A DNA stretch of 64,000 nucleotides, from assembly GCF_001429545.1 (NCBI RefSeq), contig NZ_LMSP01000012.1:328555-392554 (forward strand), written 5' to 3'. This DNA is from Paenibacillus sp. Soil787 (GTDB lineage Bacteria > Bacillota > Bacilli > Paenibacillales > NBRC-103111). Below the pieces are notes generated by a model that made no database searches, was not told the origin of the DNA, and saw nothing but the letters and a program-made list of their open reading frames with translations. A program made the translations under genes and the position numbers. Position 1 is the stretch's first letter; the number at the start of each line of letters is the position of its first letter. Below, one piece after another: positions 20,493 through 29,002 of the stretch.

Positions 20493-21425
20493 CTATTTTT
20501 TTGTGATGACTTTATCCAACATGCCTTTTTCTTCAAGCACGCTTACAAGTGTAGAACCCATCTCGGACGGTGTAGCCGCAACGCGGATACCGCATCTTTC
20601 CATAGTTGCAACTTTCTCAGCTGCTGTTCCTTTACCACCAGAAATAATGGCGCCAGCATGGCCCATACGTTTTCCTGGAGGAGCTGTTTTACCGCCGATA
20701 AAGCCTACAACTGGCTTCGTCATGTTCGCAGCAACCCACTCAGCCGCTTCTTCTTCTGCCGTACCGCCGATTTCACCAATCATGATGACAGCATACGTAT
20801 CTGGATCATCGTTAAAGCGCTTGAGGATATCGATGAACTCGGAGCCTTTAACAGGATCTCCACCGATACCAACAGCAGAGGATTGTCCAATACCGCGAGT
20901 TGTCAATTGGTGAACTGCTTCGTAAGTTAGTGTTCCGGAACGGGAAACTACACCTACGTGACCTGGCGTATGAATGTAGCCCGGCATAATACCGATTTTG
21001 CACTCGCCCGGTGTGATAACGCCTGGACAGTTAGGTCCGATTAGAACGGTTTTCTTGCCTTCCAGATAACGCTTTACGTTAACCATGTCTAGAACAGGAA
21101 TACCTTCTGTGATACAGATAACCAGATCAAGCTCAGCTTCGATAGCTTCGATGATTGACTCTGCAGCAAAAGCTGGTGGTACATAGATAACGGATGCCGT
21201 AGCACCAGTTGCATTTTTAGCATCGATAACCGTGTTGAAAACTGGAAGCTGAACTAGCTCACCGTTTTCCAATGTGATATCTACTTTTGTTCCGCCTTTA
21301 CCTGGGGTTACGCCACCAACCATTTGTGTGCCGTATTCCAGACCGCCTTTGGTATGAAACAAACCCGTAGCGCCGGTAATCCCTTGAGTAATGACTTTTG
21401 TATGTTTATTAACCAAAATACTCAT
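20493..21425 (-). CDS. sucD: Succinyl-CoA synthetase alpha subunit
   Basis: With SucC it converts succinyl-CoA to succinate with formation of ATP/GTP in the TCA cycle. The CoA-binding motif [13 protein letters not shown] is near residue 14; the phospho-histidine loop [14 protein letters not shown] is near residue 246. Length 310 aa. It begins 51 bases after sucC. Confidence 0.97.
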   Translation of the reverse strand: MSILVNKHTKVITQGITGATGLFHTKGGLEYGTQMVGGVTPGKGGTKVDITLENGELVQLPVFNTVIDAKNATGATASVIYVPPAFAAESIIEAIEAELDLVICITEGIPVLDMVNVKRYLEGKKTVLIGPNCPGVITPGECKIGIMPGYIHTPGHVGVVSRSGTLTYEAVHQLTTRGIGQSSAVGIGGDPVKGSEFIDILKRFNDDPDTYAVIMIGEIGGTAEEEAAEWVAANMTKPVVGFIGGKTAPPGKRMGHAGAIISGGKGTAAEKVATMERCGIRVAATPSEMGSTLVSVLEEKGMLDKVITKK

Positions 21426-21476
21426 GATCTATTGTTCACATCCCCTATATTATTTGAAACCGCTCGGGTTTAAATT

Positions 21477-22637
21477 TTATTTAACTAATGCAACGATTTT
21501 TTGTGCGCCATCCGCCATGGAGTCAGCAGCAACAATGTTCAAGCCGGATTCGTTAAGAATCTTTTTGCCAAGTTCAACGTTTGTTCCTTCAAGACGAACA
21601 ACAAGCGGACGGGAAAGTCCAAGCTCTCTAGCAGCAGCTACAACACCATCAGCAATAACGTCACAACGCATGATACCACCGAAAATGTTAACGAAAATCC
21701 CTTTAACTTGCTCATCGGACAAGATGATTTTGAAAGCTTCAGTTACTTTCTCTTTCGTAGCACCGCCCCCTACGTCTAGGAAGTTAGCCGGGTCTCCGCC
21801 GTAGTGCTTGATAATGTCCATAGTGGCCATAGCAAGTCCTGCGCCGTTAACCATACAACCGATGTTACCATCAAGAGCAATGTAGCTCAGGTCATATTTA
21901 GAAGCTTGAATTTCTTTCGCATCTTCTTCTTCAAGGTCACGAAGTTCAACGATATCTTTGTGACGGAAAAGAGCGTTGGAATCAAAGTTCAATTTGGCAT
22001 CAAGAGCCATAACGTCGCCAGAACCAGTAACAACCAATGGGTTGATTTCGGCAATGGACGCGTCTTTCTCTACGAATGCTTTATAAAGAGCAAGCATGAA
22101 TTTAACTGCTTTATTAACAAGCTCATTAGGAATGTTGATGGAGTAAGCAAGTCTGCGTGCTTGGAAAGCTTGAAGACCGATCGCAGGATCCACAACTTCT
22201 TTGAAGATTTTCTCAGGAGAATGCTCAGCAACCTCTTCAATCTCCGTACCGCCCTCTTCAGATGCCATCAAAACGACGCTACCTGTAGCACGGTCAACAA
22301 CAACACCAACATAATATTCTTTCTTAATGTCACAGCCTTCTTCGATCAAAAGACGTTTAACTTCTTTGCCTTCTGGACCCGTTTGGTGAGTGACAAGAAC
22401 TTTACCGAGAATTTCGCTAGCATATGTACGAACTTCATCGAGGCTTTTGGCTACCTTAACGCCGCCTGCTTTTCCGCGACCTCCGGCATGAATTTGCGCC
22501 TTTACAACAACGACGGATGTTCCGAGTTCTTTCGCTGCTTCAACAGCTTCGTCAACGGTAAAAGCAACTTTTCCGTTAGGAACGTTGACTCCGTACTGTC
22601 TCAGGACTTCTTTGCCTTGATACTCATGGATATTCAT
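21477..22637 (-). CDS. sucC: Succinyl-CoA synthetase beta subunit
   Basis: ADP-forming beta subunit with the ATP-grasp fold at the N-terminus ([33 protein letters not shown]) and the C-terminal ligase domain ([29 protein letters not shown]). Length 386 aa is standard. First gene of the sucCD operon. Confidence 0.97.
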   Translation of the reverse strand: MNIHEYQGKEVLRQYGVNVPNGKVAFTVDEAVEAAKELGTSVVVVKAQIHAGGRGKAGGVKVAKSLDEVRTYASEILGKVLVTHQTGPEGKEVKRLLIEEGCDIKKEYYVGVVVDRATGSVVLMASEEGGTEIEEVAEHSPEKIFKEVVDPAIGLQAFQARRLAYSINIPNELVNKAVKFMLALYKAFVEKDASIAEINPLVVTGSGDVMALDAKLNFDSNALFRHKDIVELRDLEEEDAKEIQASKYDLSYIALDGNIGCMVNGAGLAMATMDIIKHYGGDPANFLDVGGGATKEKVTEAFKIILSDEQVKGIFVNIFGGIMRCDVIADGVVAAARELGLSRPLVVRLEGTNVELGKKILNESGLNIVAADSMADGAQKIVALVK

Positions 22638-22870
22638 TTCCTAAAATCCTCCTATCAGTATGGACTTTCTATACGTGCTATACAGGGAAAAAGTGTCATT
22701 TCCTATTTGTGTAGTGCACGAAATAAATCTTGCTGCCGGAATTAGTATCACACTTCTTCACAAGCCCTAACCATTGTATCACTAATTTTCGACAGTTTCC
22801 TTATTTTTTTCGTTAAGCCGTTAGAAGTTTCCTTTCACACTGAAAAACTTTAGCTATCACTTACAACCAA
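22638..22870 (-). promoter_or_regulatory. Upstream region of sucCD
   Basis: This gene-free stretch upstream of sucC should contain the sucCD promoter. I can see the ribosome binding site AGGAGGA and AT-rich sequence, but no promoter hexamer pair that I can defend. Confidence 0.4.
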
Positions 22871-22957
22871 GGATAAACGACTCCGTCGTCCTTCAGGGAC
22901 GAGCGCGTTTGTCTAGGTAGATGCGAAGCAAAAGTATAAAACTTATACGCTTACCTA
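22871..22957. repeat. Two adjacent imperfect palindromes upstream of sucC
   Basis: 22871-22913: GATAAACG pairs with CGTTTGTC and inner CGTCC with GGACG around TTCAG, giving a 43-base hairpin. 22914-22957: TAGGTA ... GAAGC ... GTATAA-aac-TTATAC ... GCTT ... ACCTA, a second hairpin with interior loops. They look like dispersed intergenic palindromes of the host genome; no coding frame is plausible here. Confidence 0.7.
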
Positions 22958-22959
22958 CA

Positions 22960-22999
22960 TAAAAAAAAGACGCATTTTCATTAGCTGAAAAATACGTCT
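22960..22999 (-). terminator. Rho-independent terminator of the zinc-ribbon gene
   Basis: On the minus strand AGACGTATTTTTCA pairs with TGAAAATGCGTCT around a short loop, followed by a run of eight T. It lies just after the stop codon at 23013. Confidence 0.85.
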
Positions 23000-23012
23000 A
23001 ACATCGACTTTT

Positions 23013-23270
23013 TTAGTAATGCGGCGTTGTTGGTGTATTCATTCGCGGTTCACGTTCTGCTTGTTTAATGAAGCGAAGCTCATTACCCGTGAAACTGCAC
23101 ACCAAGCATTGAATCGTAGGTTCTGGCTCTGGAATTGCGTCAGGATCCTTGAATTCTGTAATATTTCCTGAAAGCGCATCCTTCAAAAACGATTGAGAAT
23201 AACTAGTAATTACACTGAACTTGATACGATTGGAACGACAATTGGGACAAAAATACGGTTTCTCCTGCAT
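23013..23270 (-). CDS. Small zinc-ribbon protein of unknown function
   Basis: An 85-aa protein with two CxxC pairs (FCPNC near residue 8-11, CLVC near residue 55-58) that together could bind one zinc ion. It has AGAGGTGAT before its ATG and its own terminator, so it is likely a real single-gene unit. It is divergent from comM. I do not recognise the family and assign no function. Confidence 0.7.
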   Translation of the reverse strand: MQEKPYFCPNCRSNRIKFSVITSYSQSFLKDALSGNITEFKDPDAIPEPEPTIQCLVCSFTGNELRFIKQAEREPRMNTPTTPHY

Positions 23271-23400
23271 ATCATCACCTCTAGTTCCAGTATGTGCAAG
23301 CCGTGCATTTTTAAAACGTATGCGGTGATCATTTCCGGATTGCGTAATTTTACCATTATCATATACAATAAGGGCAAAGTATAAAACGGATCAATAAGGA

Positions 23401-23468
23401 AGCACCTTTTATCCCACTTTATGACAGCTCGAAACAGCTGCGTAACTATGGAGAGGAAGGTGTTTTTT
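23401..23468 (+). promoter_or_regulatory. Terminator-like leader hairpin covering the comM ribosome binding site
   Basis: AGCACCTTTT (23401-23410) can pair along all ten bases, with three G-U pairs, with GGAAGGTGTT (23455-23464), followed by TTTT. The 3' arm contains the AGGAAGGTG ribosome binding site of comM, whose ATG is at 23470. An inner stem CAGCT/AGCTG lies in the loop. As drawn it would both stop transcription and hide the start site, so comM may be conditionally expressed. Confidence 0.55.
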
Positions 23469-23469
23469 C

Positions 23470-24207
23470 ATGTATGGCAAAGTCATGAGCGCTTGCTTGC
23501 AGGGAATAGAAGGACAAACGATCGAAGTAGAGGTCGATATTTCAAGTGGCTTACCTCAAATTAACTTGGTGGGTCTCCCCGACTCGGCCATTCGGGAATC
23601 TGTCGAAAGAGTGCGCTCCTCCATCAAAAACTGCGGTTACACATTCCCCATGGATCGGATTACAGTCAATCTCGCGCCAGCAGATTTACGCAAAGAAGGC
23701 TCATCATTTGATTTAGCTATTGCGGTCGGAATTTTGATTACAACGGGTCAAGTGTCAATGGATAGCATTATGAACACTTTGTTTCTAGGTGAACTAGCAT
23801 TGGACGGTTCTCTTCGCCCTATACCTGGTGTTCTTTCAATGGCACATGCCGCTAAAAAGCTAGGGATAAAACGTGTATGCCTTCCCTTCGCGAATGCTCC
23901 TGAAGCTGCTTTAATAGAAGGTATTGAGGTGTGTGCGATAACTAACCTTTCTCATTTCAAGTCCTGGAACAAGCAATCCCATCACGAATTTATATTTAAT
24001 GGCATTAATTATAAAGGTAGTGAAATTTCGACAATTTCTGCTGAAGAACATAGCTTTGTCGAAGATTATGCCGATGTCAACGGACAACACCAAGTGAAGC
24101 GTGCGATGATGATCGCCGCGGCCGGGATGCATAATATTCTGCTATTGTGTTACATTATCATGCTATTCCTTCAGCATTTTCAATTAGTCATTAGATTCCT
24201 TAAATAG
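23470..24207 (+). pseudogene. comM: comM (yifB), 5' part, interrupted by the integrative element
   Basis: This is the N-terminal part of the Mg-chelatase-like AAA+ protein ComM/YifB, which in Gram-negative bacteria drives branch migration during natural transformation. The ChlI/Lon-S5-like domain is intact (MYGKVMSACLQGIEG, DISSGLPQINLVGLPDSAIRES, NLAPADLRKEGSSFDLAIA). Homology runs through AAAGMHNILL and stops at 24143; the frame then runs 21 codons into the element, to a stop at 24205-24207. The Walker A motif is lost. The start has GAGAGGAAGGTG upstream. Confidence 0.93.
24141..24160. other. Left attachment site (attL) of the element
   Basis: The core GCT (24141-24143) is shared with the right junction. 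On the element side TACATTATCA (24151-24160) is the inverted copy of TGATAATGTA at the right end. The longer arm TTGTGTTACATTATCA matches the other arm at 14 of 16 positions in inverted orientation. Confidence 0.75.
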
Positions 24208-24928
24208 AGTCTAGTGCTTGGCTATACAAATCAATATTCATCGCTGGAACGGTACCCAAGTTTTGCAATTGAGTAAAGAGTTTAATAAAGAAGAAAATTA
24301 ACGATTCTTCGTTAGAACTGATATCAATTGTCCCATCTGGCTGTAAGAGGAACGAGCCGCTGTCTAATGCACAACCTATATTAAGGCGTTGCTTTGGTTC
24401 CAACAATTCAATTATTTCTTGAAAGCTCTTTCCGAATGCTGGATTCCAATCGGATGAAGTGGTAATTATACCAGCTACAATGTCAAAAATAGGTCTTGCT
24501 GGATAGACTCCCCCAGCATGAACGATATTCACCGATGTACGATTGAGCAAGCGGACAGACTCAGCCTTCTTTGCTGCATACTCAATGTGTTGTTTGTTAA
24601 GCGTTTGCTTTACTTCAAAGATGGCATATACGCTCTCCGCTGGAATGTATTTTACCCCTGCATGACAAAAGACAAAAGGAGAGTATTGTTGGTCGTAAAT
24701 GACAAGATCTATTTGATCACTGCGTGTTCCAGTATGATCCACGATGAAGGCAGTGTCTACACAATAACGGTTTGGCAAATAAGTACCAAGAAATTCTATC
24801 CAACTTAATTCGACTGCATTGCCTTTGGTAGGTGCATGTGTAACATGATTACGGATCAATTTTAATTTCATAAGCATTTCCTGTTGCATTTCGAGAAACA
24901 GTTCTTTCATGTTGACTTTATTCGACAT
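24200..24928 (-). CDS. PD-(D/E)XK nuclease-like protein (DUF6602-like), putative defence effector
   Basis: A 242-aa protein that I associate from memory with the DUF6602 family. It shows a restriction-endonuclease-like core: E40, then D74 in SDQIDLVIYD and E105-x-K107 in AIFEVKQTL, matching the E...D...ExK pattern of this nuclease fold. The ATG at 24928 is chosen, eleven bases after the stop of the upstream gene and preceded by TAGGGAG; an in-frame start at 24961 would overlap that gene. It forms a two-gene operon with the nucleotidyltransferase, which suggests an effector controlled by that enzyme. Nuclease activity and the effector role are inference. Confidence 0.78.
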   Translation of the reverse strand: MSNKVNMKELFLEMQQEMLMKLKLIRNHVTHAPTKGNAVELSWIEFLGTYLPNRYCVDTAFIVDHTGTRSDQIDLVIYDQQYSPFVFCHAGVKYIPAESVYAIFEVKQTLNKQHIEYAAKKAESVRLLNRTSVNIVHAGGVYPARPIFDIVAGIITTSSDWNPAFGKSFQEIIELLEPKQRLNIGCALDSGSFLLQPDGTIDISSNEESLIFFFIKLFTQLQNLGTVPAMNIDLYSQALDSI

Positions 24929-24939
24929 TATGCATCTCC

Positions 24940-25701
24940 CTACCAAATGATATCTTTCCAATATTTTTGAGAACGACTTTCTTTGGCTTTTTTCTGAATC
25001 GCTTCTTTTTCGTACTTAAACAAATCGTCGGATATAACATTGTTTGTGTTTGCAGGATCGATTATCTTTTTACTTAAGAACTCATCACGCAGATAATCCA
25101 ATACTGCTAAAAAGTTGCTTGCAGGGGTGTTTTTTCTTTTTCCGCTTAATGCCTCTATAACAGATAACTCCAAGTAGATCGATGGAAAATCTAAGTTGTG
25201 CAGTTTACGCCAGATCTTCAGCAATACGATTTCTGTTATCCTTCCAGAATTCTTCACTTTGTTAATATGTTCGATTACATTAGTTTGAGTCCAAGTGTCT
25301 CTTTTACTGATGTAAAGGCTATGATCGTTTGTGTTGCCAGGTCTTTTTTTGGCAGGAACCAAATCAACTTGCTTCCCAGCAACATTCAAACCTATAGACA
25401 CATTTTGTTTCCGCGTCTTATATCCTGCACCTTCAATATGATTAAAAAGTGAGTCATAAATTTCATTGAGGGGATTACTGGTAGTTGATTTAATTGAAAT
25501 AAACAAGTCAAGGTCAGATGATAAGTTAATCGCTGTCCCTTTCGCTCTAGAACCTGACAGGTAAACATCATTTAGGCATTCACCAGCCCATTTAGAGATA
25601 AGTTTTTTTAAAGGATTGATCACATCCCTCTCTGTAGCTCCATCAATTTCAGATTTTATATGATATTTGTTTGCAATCTTAAGTACATATTCGTCCGACA
25701 T
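24940..25701 (-). CDS. CD-NTase-like nucleotidyltransferase, putative defence signal synthase
   Basis: A 253-aa polymerase-beta-type nucleotidyltransferase. The catalytic set is complete: G50-S51 in SGSRAKGT, D63-x-D65 in SSDLDLFIS, and a third Asp at 113 in GKQVDLVP. The C-terminal DPANTNNV (215-222) resembles the DPxNPxNNV signature of the OAS/cGAS-like (CD-NTase) family, whose CBASS members make cyclic oligonucleotides. AGGGGGA precedes the ATG. Its downstream partner is a nuclease-like protein. No cap2/cap3 or SAVED gene is nearby, so this would be a minimal CBASS-like layout; a MNT-type toxin-antitoxin role is the main alternative. Confidence 0.82.
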   Translation of the reverse strand: MSDEYVLKIANKYHIKSEIDGATERDVINPLKKLISKWAGECLNDVYLSGSRAKGTAINLSSDLDLFISIKSTTSNPLNEIYDSLFNHIEGAGYKTRKQNVSIGLNVAGKQVDLVPAKKRPGNTNDHSLYISKRDTWTQTNVIEHINKVKNSGRITEIVLLKIWRKLHNLDFPSIYLELSVIEALSGKRKNTPASNFLAVLDYLRDEFLSKKIIDPANTNNVISDDLFKYEKEAIQKKAKESRSQKYWKDIIW

Positions 25702-25728
25702 ACTTTTCCCCCTGTGTAAACAAAATTA

Positions 25729-25759
25729 TGACTTTGACTTTGACTTTGACTTTGACTTT
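25729..25759. repeat. Hexanucleotide tandem repeat (TGACTT)5 upstream of the NTase gene
   Basis: Five perfect copies of TGACTT (AAGTCA on the minus strand) lie 28 bases upstream of the NTase start codon, within the presumed promoter or leader. A degenerate sixth copy follows. Slippage here would change promoter or leader spacing in steps of six. Confidence 0.9.
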
Positions 25760-25846
25760 CTTTGACCTTAATAAGATATTCCCATATTAGTCCAATTAAG
25801 TCAAGCTAATTCCATACTACTTAACGTACAATGATTGTCTGATACT

Positions 25847-25882
25847 AAAAAAAAAACGCTCCCTGCACATTGGCAAGAGGCG
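25847..25882 (-). terminator. Rho-independent terminator of the serine recombinase gene
   Basis: On the minus strand CGCCTCTTGC pairs, with one mismatch, with GCAGGGAGCG around CAATGT, followed by a run of ten T. It lies 17 bases after the recombinase stop codon and insulates the downstream NTase unit from it. Confidence 0.82.
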
Positions 25883-25899
25883 TATCTATAAATGAAGTA

Positions 25900-27570
25900 T
25901 TAAATTTGTGTCAGAGCGTCAAATACACTCAACTCATATGTGATAATGGGCTTAACCTTCGATGATTCACGTTTGTCTTTCTTCGTAATAAATGGCACGA
26001 CTTCTGAAGTGATCACGAATTTAGAAATAAGGTCTAGGATTTCCTCGCGGCTATACTCTTCCTTGACGGTAAGGGCGTTCAACTTTGCTATCTTCGATTC
26101 CAGTACGTCAATATCATTTAGAATGTCTTCGTTAGTCTGTGCCAAGGTGTTGATTTGTGCTTTAATTGCTTCTTTCTTAGCGTCTATATCCTGCTTCAGC
26201 TCATCAAAAAGAGATTCTTTAACCTGACCTTTCACGACTAAACGTATTAATGTTGTTTCTTCATTATCAAGTTCCACTAGTTCAACGGTCTTGGCGTTCA
26301 ATTCCTCCACGGCGGGAGCGTCTATACGATTCTGTAACGCTTCAATTTGAGATCGAAAGGCTTCAAGCTGTTTGTCTTTCTGTGATGCAAATACCGCTAT
26401 AAGCCCATTAGTTGCTATATCGTCAATCTGTTCGTTAATTGCTTTCTCTTGGACGTTGATATTATCACAATGCTCCGTACCTTTCGTCTTCTTCGTTGAA
26501 CAGTTATAGAAAGCCCGTCCTTTGTCGAGATTTCGGGTGTACGAACTACCACATTTGCCGCAAAAGATTTTACTCGCCAGATCGCTGACACCCTTGTAAA
26601 TGCCTTTTTGATTTACGTGGCTAACCTTGCCTGAGCGAATTGTATTACATTTATCGAATAGTTCTTTACTAATGATAGCAGGTACGCGGTTCTCGAATAC
26701 TTGCCACTTATCGGAATCCTTAACTTTTGGCGTAATCTTGTTAAACACAGTACCTGTGTCGTATTTGTTACGCACCAAAGTTCCATAGTATTTTTCGTTA
26801 GATAACATGCGTTTAATGAATGATGCTACAAACGGTTTACCTTGGCGAGACCGTATACCGTTTTCCTCTAAGTAATTCATAATACGGCGAATACCCAAAC
26901 CCTCGGCGTACATTTCAAACACTTTACGTACTACTGAGGCTTCTTCCTCCACGATGGTCAATTCACGCGAATCCTTACTATATTGGTATCCCCATATTTT
27001 ATTGTTCGTAAAAATCACGCCTTTCCGTGCTGACTCTGCTAAACCAAACCGCATTTTAGAACTCTTGTCGATGCTTTCCTGTTGGCTAAAGTTAAGAAAT
27101 AAATTAAGCATAAATTCTTTATCTATACTATCAAATATCAAATTGATATCCAAGAAATAAACGTGTACTCCCTTGTTTAGTAGTTCGCGTAATACGTCAA
27201 TGACTAACACATTACGGGCGAAACGGCTAGTACCTTTAACGTGTATCTGATGGAATTGCGGCTCTCTGTGCGAAGCGGTGAAAACGGATTTCTTACTATT
27301 GATTTTCGTTTCATCAAGTCCTGCGTCGTAGAGCATTCGGGAAAACTCTTCACGACGATTAAGCGAAGTGCCAGAGATTCCACGATCAGCGTATACACGG
27401 AATAGAGTAAGGTCTTTATTCTTGGATATCTCACGCTCAAAGTAGCTACGTTGGTTCTTAAATGATGTTTCTTGTTCTTCACTACCAGTTGAGACACGGC
27501 AATAAGCCGCGACCTTTATATTAGTGGATCGACTCTTTTGTTTGCTTACCAATGTGGTTTCTTGGGACAT
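25900..27570 (-). CDS. Large serine recombinase (integrase)
   Basis: A 556-aa site-specific recombinase that probably integrates and excises the element. The N-terminal resolvase domain carries the catalytic Ser27 in AAYCRVSTGS and the arginine-containing segment KGTSRFARN; the recombinase domain follows (IWGYQYSKDSRELTIVEEEA), then a zinc ribbon (FCGKCGSSY ... YNCSTKK) at about residues 335-375 and a long coiled coil at about 405-510, as in phiC31-type integrases. AAAGGAAGTG precedes the ATG. It sits near the left end of the element, facing the attachment site. Confidence 0.95.
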   Translation of the reverse strand: MSQETTLVSKQKSRSTNIKVAAYCRVSTGSEEQETSFKNQRSYFEREISKNKDLTLFRVYADRGISGTSLNRREEFSRMLYDAGLDETKINSKKSVFTASHREPQFHQIHVKGTSRFARNVLVIDVLRELLNKGVHVYFLDINLIFDSIDKEFMLNLFLNFSQQESIDKSSKMRFGLAESARKGVIFTNNKIWGYQYSKDSRELTIVEEEASVVRKVFEMYAEGLGIRRIMNYLEENGIRSRQGKPFVASFIKRMLSNEKYYGTLVRNKYDTGTVFNKITPKVKDSDKWQVFENRVPAIISKELFDKCNTIRSGKVSHVNQKGIYKGVSDLASKIFCGKCGSSYTRNLDKGRAFYNCSTKKTKGTEHCDNINVQEKAINEQIDDIATNGLIAVFASQKDKQLEAFRSQIEALQNRIDAPAVEELNAKTVELVELDNEETTLIRLVVKGQVKESLFDELKQDIDAKKEAIKAQINTLAQTNEDILNDIDVLESKIAKLNALTVKEEYSREEILDLISKFVITSEVVPFITKKDKRESSKVKPIITYELSVFDALTQI

Positions 27571-27628
27571 TATGACACTTCCTTTTACGTGATAATGTTT
27601 CTATATCGAAATGGTAACATTGTCATTG

Positions 27629-27835
27629 TTATGCGTCAATAGATTGTTCCGTAATTTCTCTCGAGCCATCGGAATATATCGTAATTGTATAAATGCAATT
27701 TGAGGTCTTTATACGGTATTCAAGTGTAATAGTACGGAACATATGATGCTCATCCTCCTTTATCAGATGTATAAGTCTTTCTACTTTGGATTTGCTCGGA
27801 CACCACGCACATTTTTTATGTGTCAAGTCTTTCAC
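27629..27835 (-). CDS. Small hypothetical protein upstream of the recombinase
   Basis: A 68-codon frame starting with GTG without a convincing ribosome binding site. An internal ATG at 27742 has AAAGGAGGATG upstream and would give 37 aa. The longer frame has one CAWC pair. I do not recognise it; it may be a small regulator of the recombinase or not a gene at all. Confidence 0.35.
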   Translation of the reverse strand: MKDLTHKKCAWCPSKSKVERLIHLIKEDEHHMFRTITLEYRIKTSNCIYTITIYSDGSREITEQSIDA

Positions 27836-28064
27836 AGGTGTTTAACAAGCTAATCAAGCTGTATTAACCCCCCGCGGGGTCTGGAATCGATTTTTGCCTT
27901 TTCACCCGCCACCGCACATTCCCAGTAAGACTAAAAATGTTCCCTAAATCGCGTTTTTACTTCACCGCACACCTTGCCAAAGCCTGTAAAATGGCATGAA
28001 AATCCCCTTTTCCAGTGACGGATCGGGGGGTGTTCAGTGGCTGTTCAGTTACGGATCAGATGTG
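27836..28064. other. Gene-free stretch with a GC-rich palindrome
   Basis: No plausible coding frame. The palindrome CCCCGCGGGG at 27870-27879 stands out in an AT-rich element. Further right there is an inverted pair ACATT/AATGT spaced by about 20 bases near 27914-27939. The role is unknown; a protein binding site is one possibility. Confidence 0.5.
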
Positions 28065-28418
28065 TCATTTGGCGTACCAAGCGTAGTTGTCAGGGAACGG
28101 GCAGGGTCTCTTGAAATCCATCTTGTACATGAGGATCGTTTCATCGATCAGGGGAATTAGACGTTCCTCGGTAATCCCCTGTGCATAATCGATAGTCTGT
28201 GATTCATTCTTCCAAACGTAGATACCAAACTGGGGATCGTGTGACCCACTCATGAAGATTTCAATGTCATCTTTGTCCGTCAGCTTTAACAGAATACAAT
28301 CAGCATCGGCACTTTTGACCTCATACTTCTTGGATAGTTCGGGCAGGATACGTACCATGATCTCCTTGTTACGAGCGTTAATCTTGGCGAATGTTAGTTT
28401 CATGTTGTTTGCATTCAT
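28065..28418 (-). CDS. Element protein of unknown function
   Basis: A 117-aa protein starting MNANNMKLTFAKINARNKE. The start at 28418 is chosen because its ATG overlaps the TAA stop of the upstream gene (TAATG) and GGAGGAAAC lies at good distance; the frame is open further upstream but that part overlaps the neighbour. The product is acidic, with a Cys-Pro-Phe-Pro motif near the end. I do not recognise a family. Confidence 0.65.
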   Translation of the reverse strand: MNANNMKLTFAKINARNKEIMVRILPELSKKYEVKSADADCILLKLTDKDDIEIFMSGSHDPQFGIYVWKNESQTIDYAQGITEERLIPLIDETILMYKMDFKRPCPFPDNYAWYAK

Positions 28419-28855
28419 TAGTTGTTTCCTCCTACTGGAATTTTGTTTAGTGTAATCTGGTAAGCCACTGCATTCTTGATCATTGTGTACTTGTACCGAA
28501 TCGTTGACGGAGTCCCTAATAATTTGAGACACGCTCTGTGATTCTTGATGTCCATCTCTTGTACATTTTGACCATAGTGGATTTGAAAATCAGAAGTCGT
28601 TCCTTCCACCTGTGACCAAACCACAACGATATTACGCTCGTGATCCAATGCGTTCATAAGGTAGTTGAATGGCTGCTCCATTGTGCAGTTGATGATCGAG
28701 TTAGTGTCGATCCCTTTGTCGCATGGTTTAAATACGATCAGGTTGTTTCGTTCAGGAGAATAATACGTCTCACGAACCTTACCCGAGTTACCTTTGAAGA
28801 ATGGGCGAAGATTGTCACCGTTAATTGTTAAAGCGTTAGAGTACATTGAAATCAT
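28418..28855 (-). CDS. Element protein of unknown function
   Basis: A 145-aa protein starting MISMYSNALTINGDN; GGAGGAATTC precedes the chosen ATG at 28855, whereas the longer frame runs through a pentanucleotide repeat and lacks a site. It is translationally coupled to the next gene by TAATG. No family recognised. The end is basic and polar (VAYQITLNKIPVGGNN). Confidence 0.65.
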   Translation of the reverse strand: MISMYSNALTINGDNLRPFFKGNSGKVRETYYSPERNNLIVFKPCDKGIDTNSIINCTMEQPFNYLMNALDHERNIVVVWSQVEGTTSDFQIHYGQNVQEMDIKNHRACLKLLGTPSTIRYKYTMIKNAVAYQITLNKIPVGGNN

Positions 28856-28869
28856 TTGAATTCCTCCAA

Positions 28870-28893
28870 TTTGTTTTGTTTTGTTTTGTTTTG
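28870..28893. repeat. Pentanucleotide tandem repeat (TTTTG)4
   Basis: Four perfect TTTTG units plus a partial one (AAAAC on the coding strand) lie directly upstream of the ribosome binding site of the gene at 28418-28855. Like the hexamer repeat at 25729, it sits in a leader and could vary by slippage. Confidence 0.85.
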
Positions 28894-29002
28894 TCTTACA
28901 TACTAGATGTCGTATCGGACACGGGATTTTCACAATATGATATTCTTCCAGATTCTCACAATAATGTTTGTGACAAATTGGCATTGTTTAACCAGAGTAT
29001 CT

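Noticed and set aside
20469-20930. Two plus-strand open frames of about 150 codons across sucD
   Set aside because: They lie opposite a highly conserved sucD and have no family features or start signals.
21804-22745. 313-codon plus-strand frame opposite sucC
   Set aside because: Long only because of the codon use of sucC; the product is rich in Asn/Phe/Cys with no recognisable domain and no ribosome binding site.
24200-25701. NTase/nuclease pair considered as a HEPN-MNT toxin-antitoxin system
   Set aside because: The partner shows a D...ExK nuclease pattern and no RX4-6H HEPN motif; the NTase is longer than MNT antitoxins and has a C-terminal OAS-like segment. Not fully excluded.
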